A DNA stretch of 5,035 nt from Gammaproteobacteria bacterium (GTDB lineage Bacteria; Pseudomonadota; Gammaproteobacteria; HK1): positions 1 to 5,035 of the forward strand of contig JAGRHX010001202.1 in NCBI GenBank assembly GCA_020444775.1, in the 5' to 3' direction. Below, one piece after another: positions 4,963 through 5,035 of the stretch. Position numbers and translations under genes: made by a program. The notes under the pieces were generated by a model. That model saw only the letters and a list, made by a program, of their open reading frames with translations, was not told where the DNA came from and did not search any database. Position 1 is the stretch's first letter, and every line of letters begins with the position of its first letter.

Positions 4963-4996
4963 GCGGGGTCCCCGCAAAGCCGCAGGCTTTGTGGGG
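4963..4996. repeat. Overlapping inverted repeats, long hairpin
   Basis: CCCCGCAAAGCC (4970-4981) pairs with GGCTTTGTGGGG (4985-4996) over 12 positions, with one G:T wobble and a three-base loop. Its left arm also pairs with GCGGGG (4963-4968), giving two mutually exclusive stems. There is no T-run, so a repeat-type element is more likely than a terminator. Confidence 0.45.
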
Positions 4997-5035
4997 TGCC
5001 TGGGCGGGGACAGACAATGTGGTGCGCAGCGCCAC

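Larger units (their letters stand above)
4879..5035. other. GC-rich non-coding end of the window with hairpins
   Basis: No coding region is supported here. The stretch is dominated by inverted repeats (listed separately) and ends with GGGGACAGACAATGTGG. Similar GGGGACAGAC strings are, from memory only, common beside REP-associated transposase genes, so a mobile or repeat element may begin just beyond the right edge. Confidence 0.4.

Noticed and set aside
4900..4996. Integron attC-like site suggested by GCCTAAG and imperfect hairpins
   Set aside because: No matching R'/R'' core pair with correct spacing could be identified and no gene cassette is present.

Overview
The window is GC-rich with strong codon bias. 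Gene content (FAX-like GST, CDF metal transporter, CDKN3-like phosphatase, dodecin, NadS/RelE-type toxin-antitoxin) suggests a GC-rich proteobacterium, most likely a gammaproteobacterium. That placement is inference from gene types; there is no rRNA or other marker to fix it.

Left half (1-3381) is ordinary chromosomal sequence. On the + strand it carries the 3' end of a glutathione S-transferase-like gene (1-287), a structured non-coding gap, a complete CDF cation transporter (553-1467), and a cysteine-dependent protein phosphatase (1577-2143). A small exported protein of unknown function (2758-2213) converges on the phosphatase from the - strand. A 401-base divergent spacer separates it from a dodecin gene (3160-3381). 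The spacer holds an FNR/Anr-like half-palindrome, a short tandem repeat and a perfect 9-bp inverted repeat close to the dodecin start.

Right half (3382-5035) is an accessory region in decay, with all recognisable pieces on the - strand. Read in the direction of transcription it contains: a RelE-type toxin gene broken by a single-base frameshift (4848-4511), its intact NadS/HigA-like antitoxin (4518-4228), the C-terminal core of an Rhs/YD-repeat protein with an in-frame stop (4109-3840), and the N-terminal end of a transposase scattered over three frames (3759-about 3528). An operator-like set of TATACG/CGTATA sites overlaps the toxin start. The last 150 bases hold GC-rich hairpins and no gene.

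No clearly new multi-gene system is visible. The most informative observations are the frameshifted toxin beside an intact antitoxin, with the original 8-base toxin/antitoxin overlap still readable, its triple operator, the palindrome in front of dodecin, and the nested Rhs and transposase remnants.
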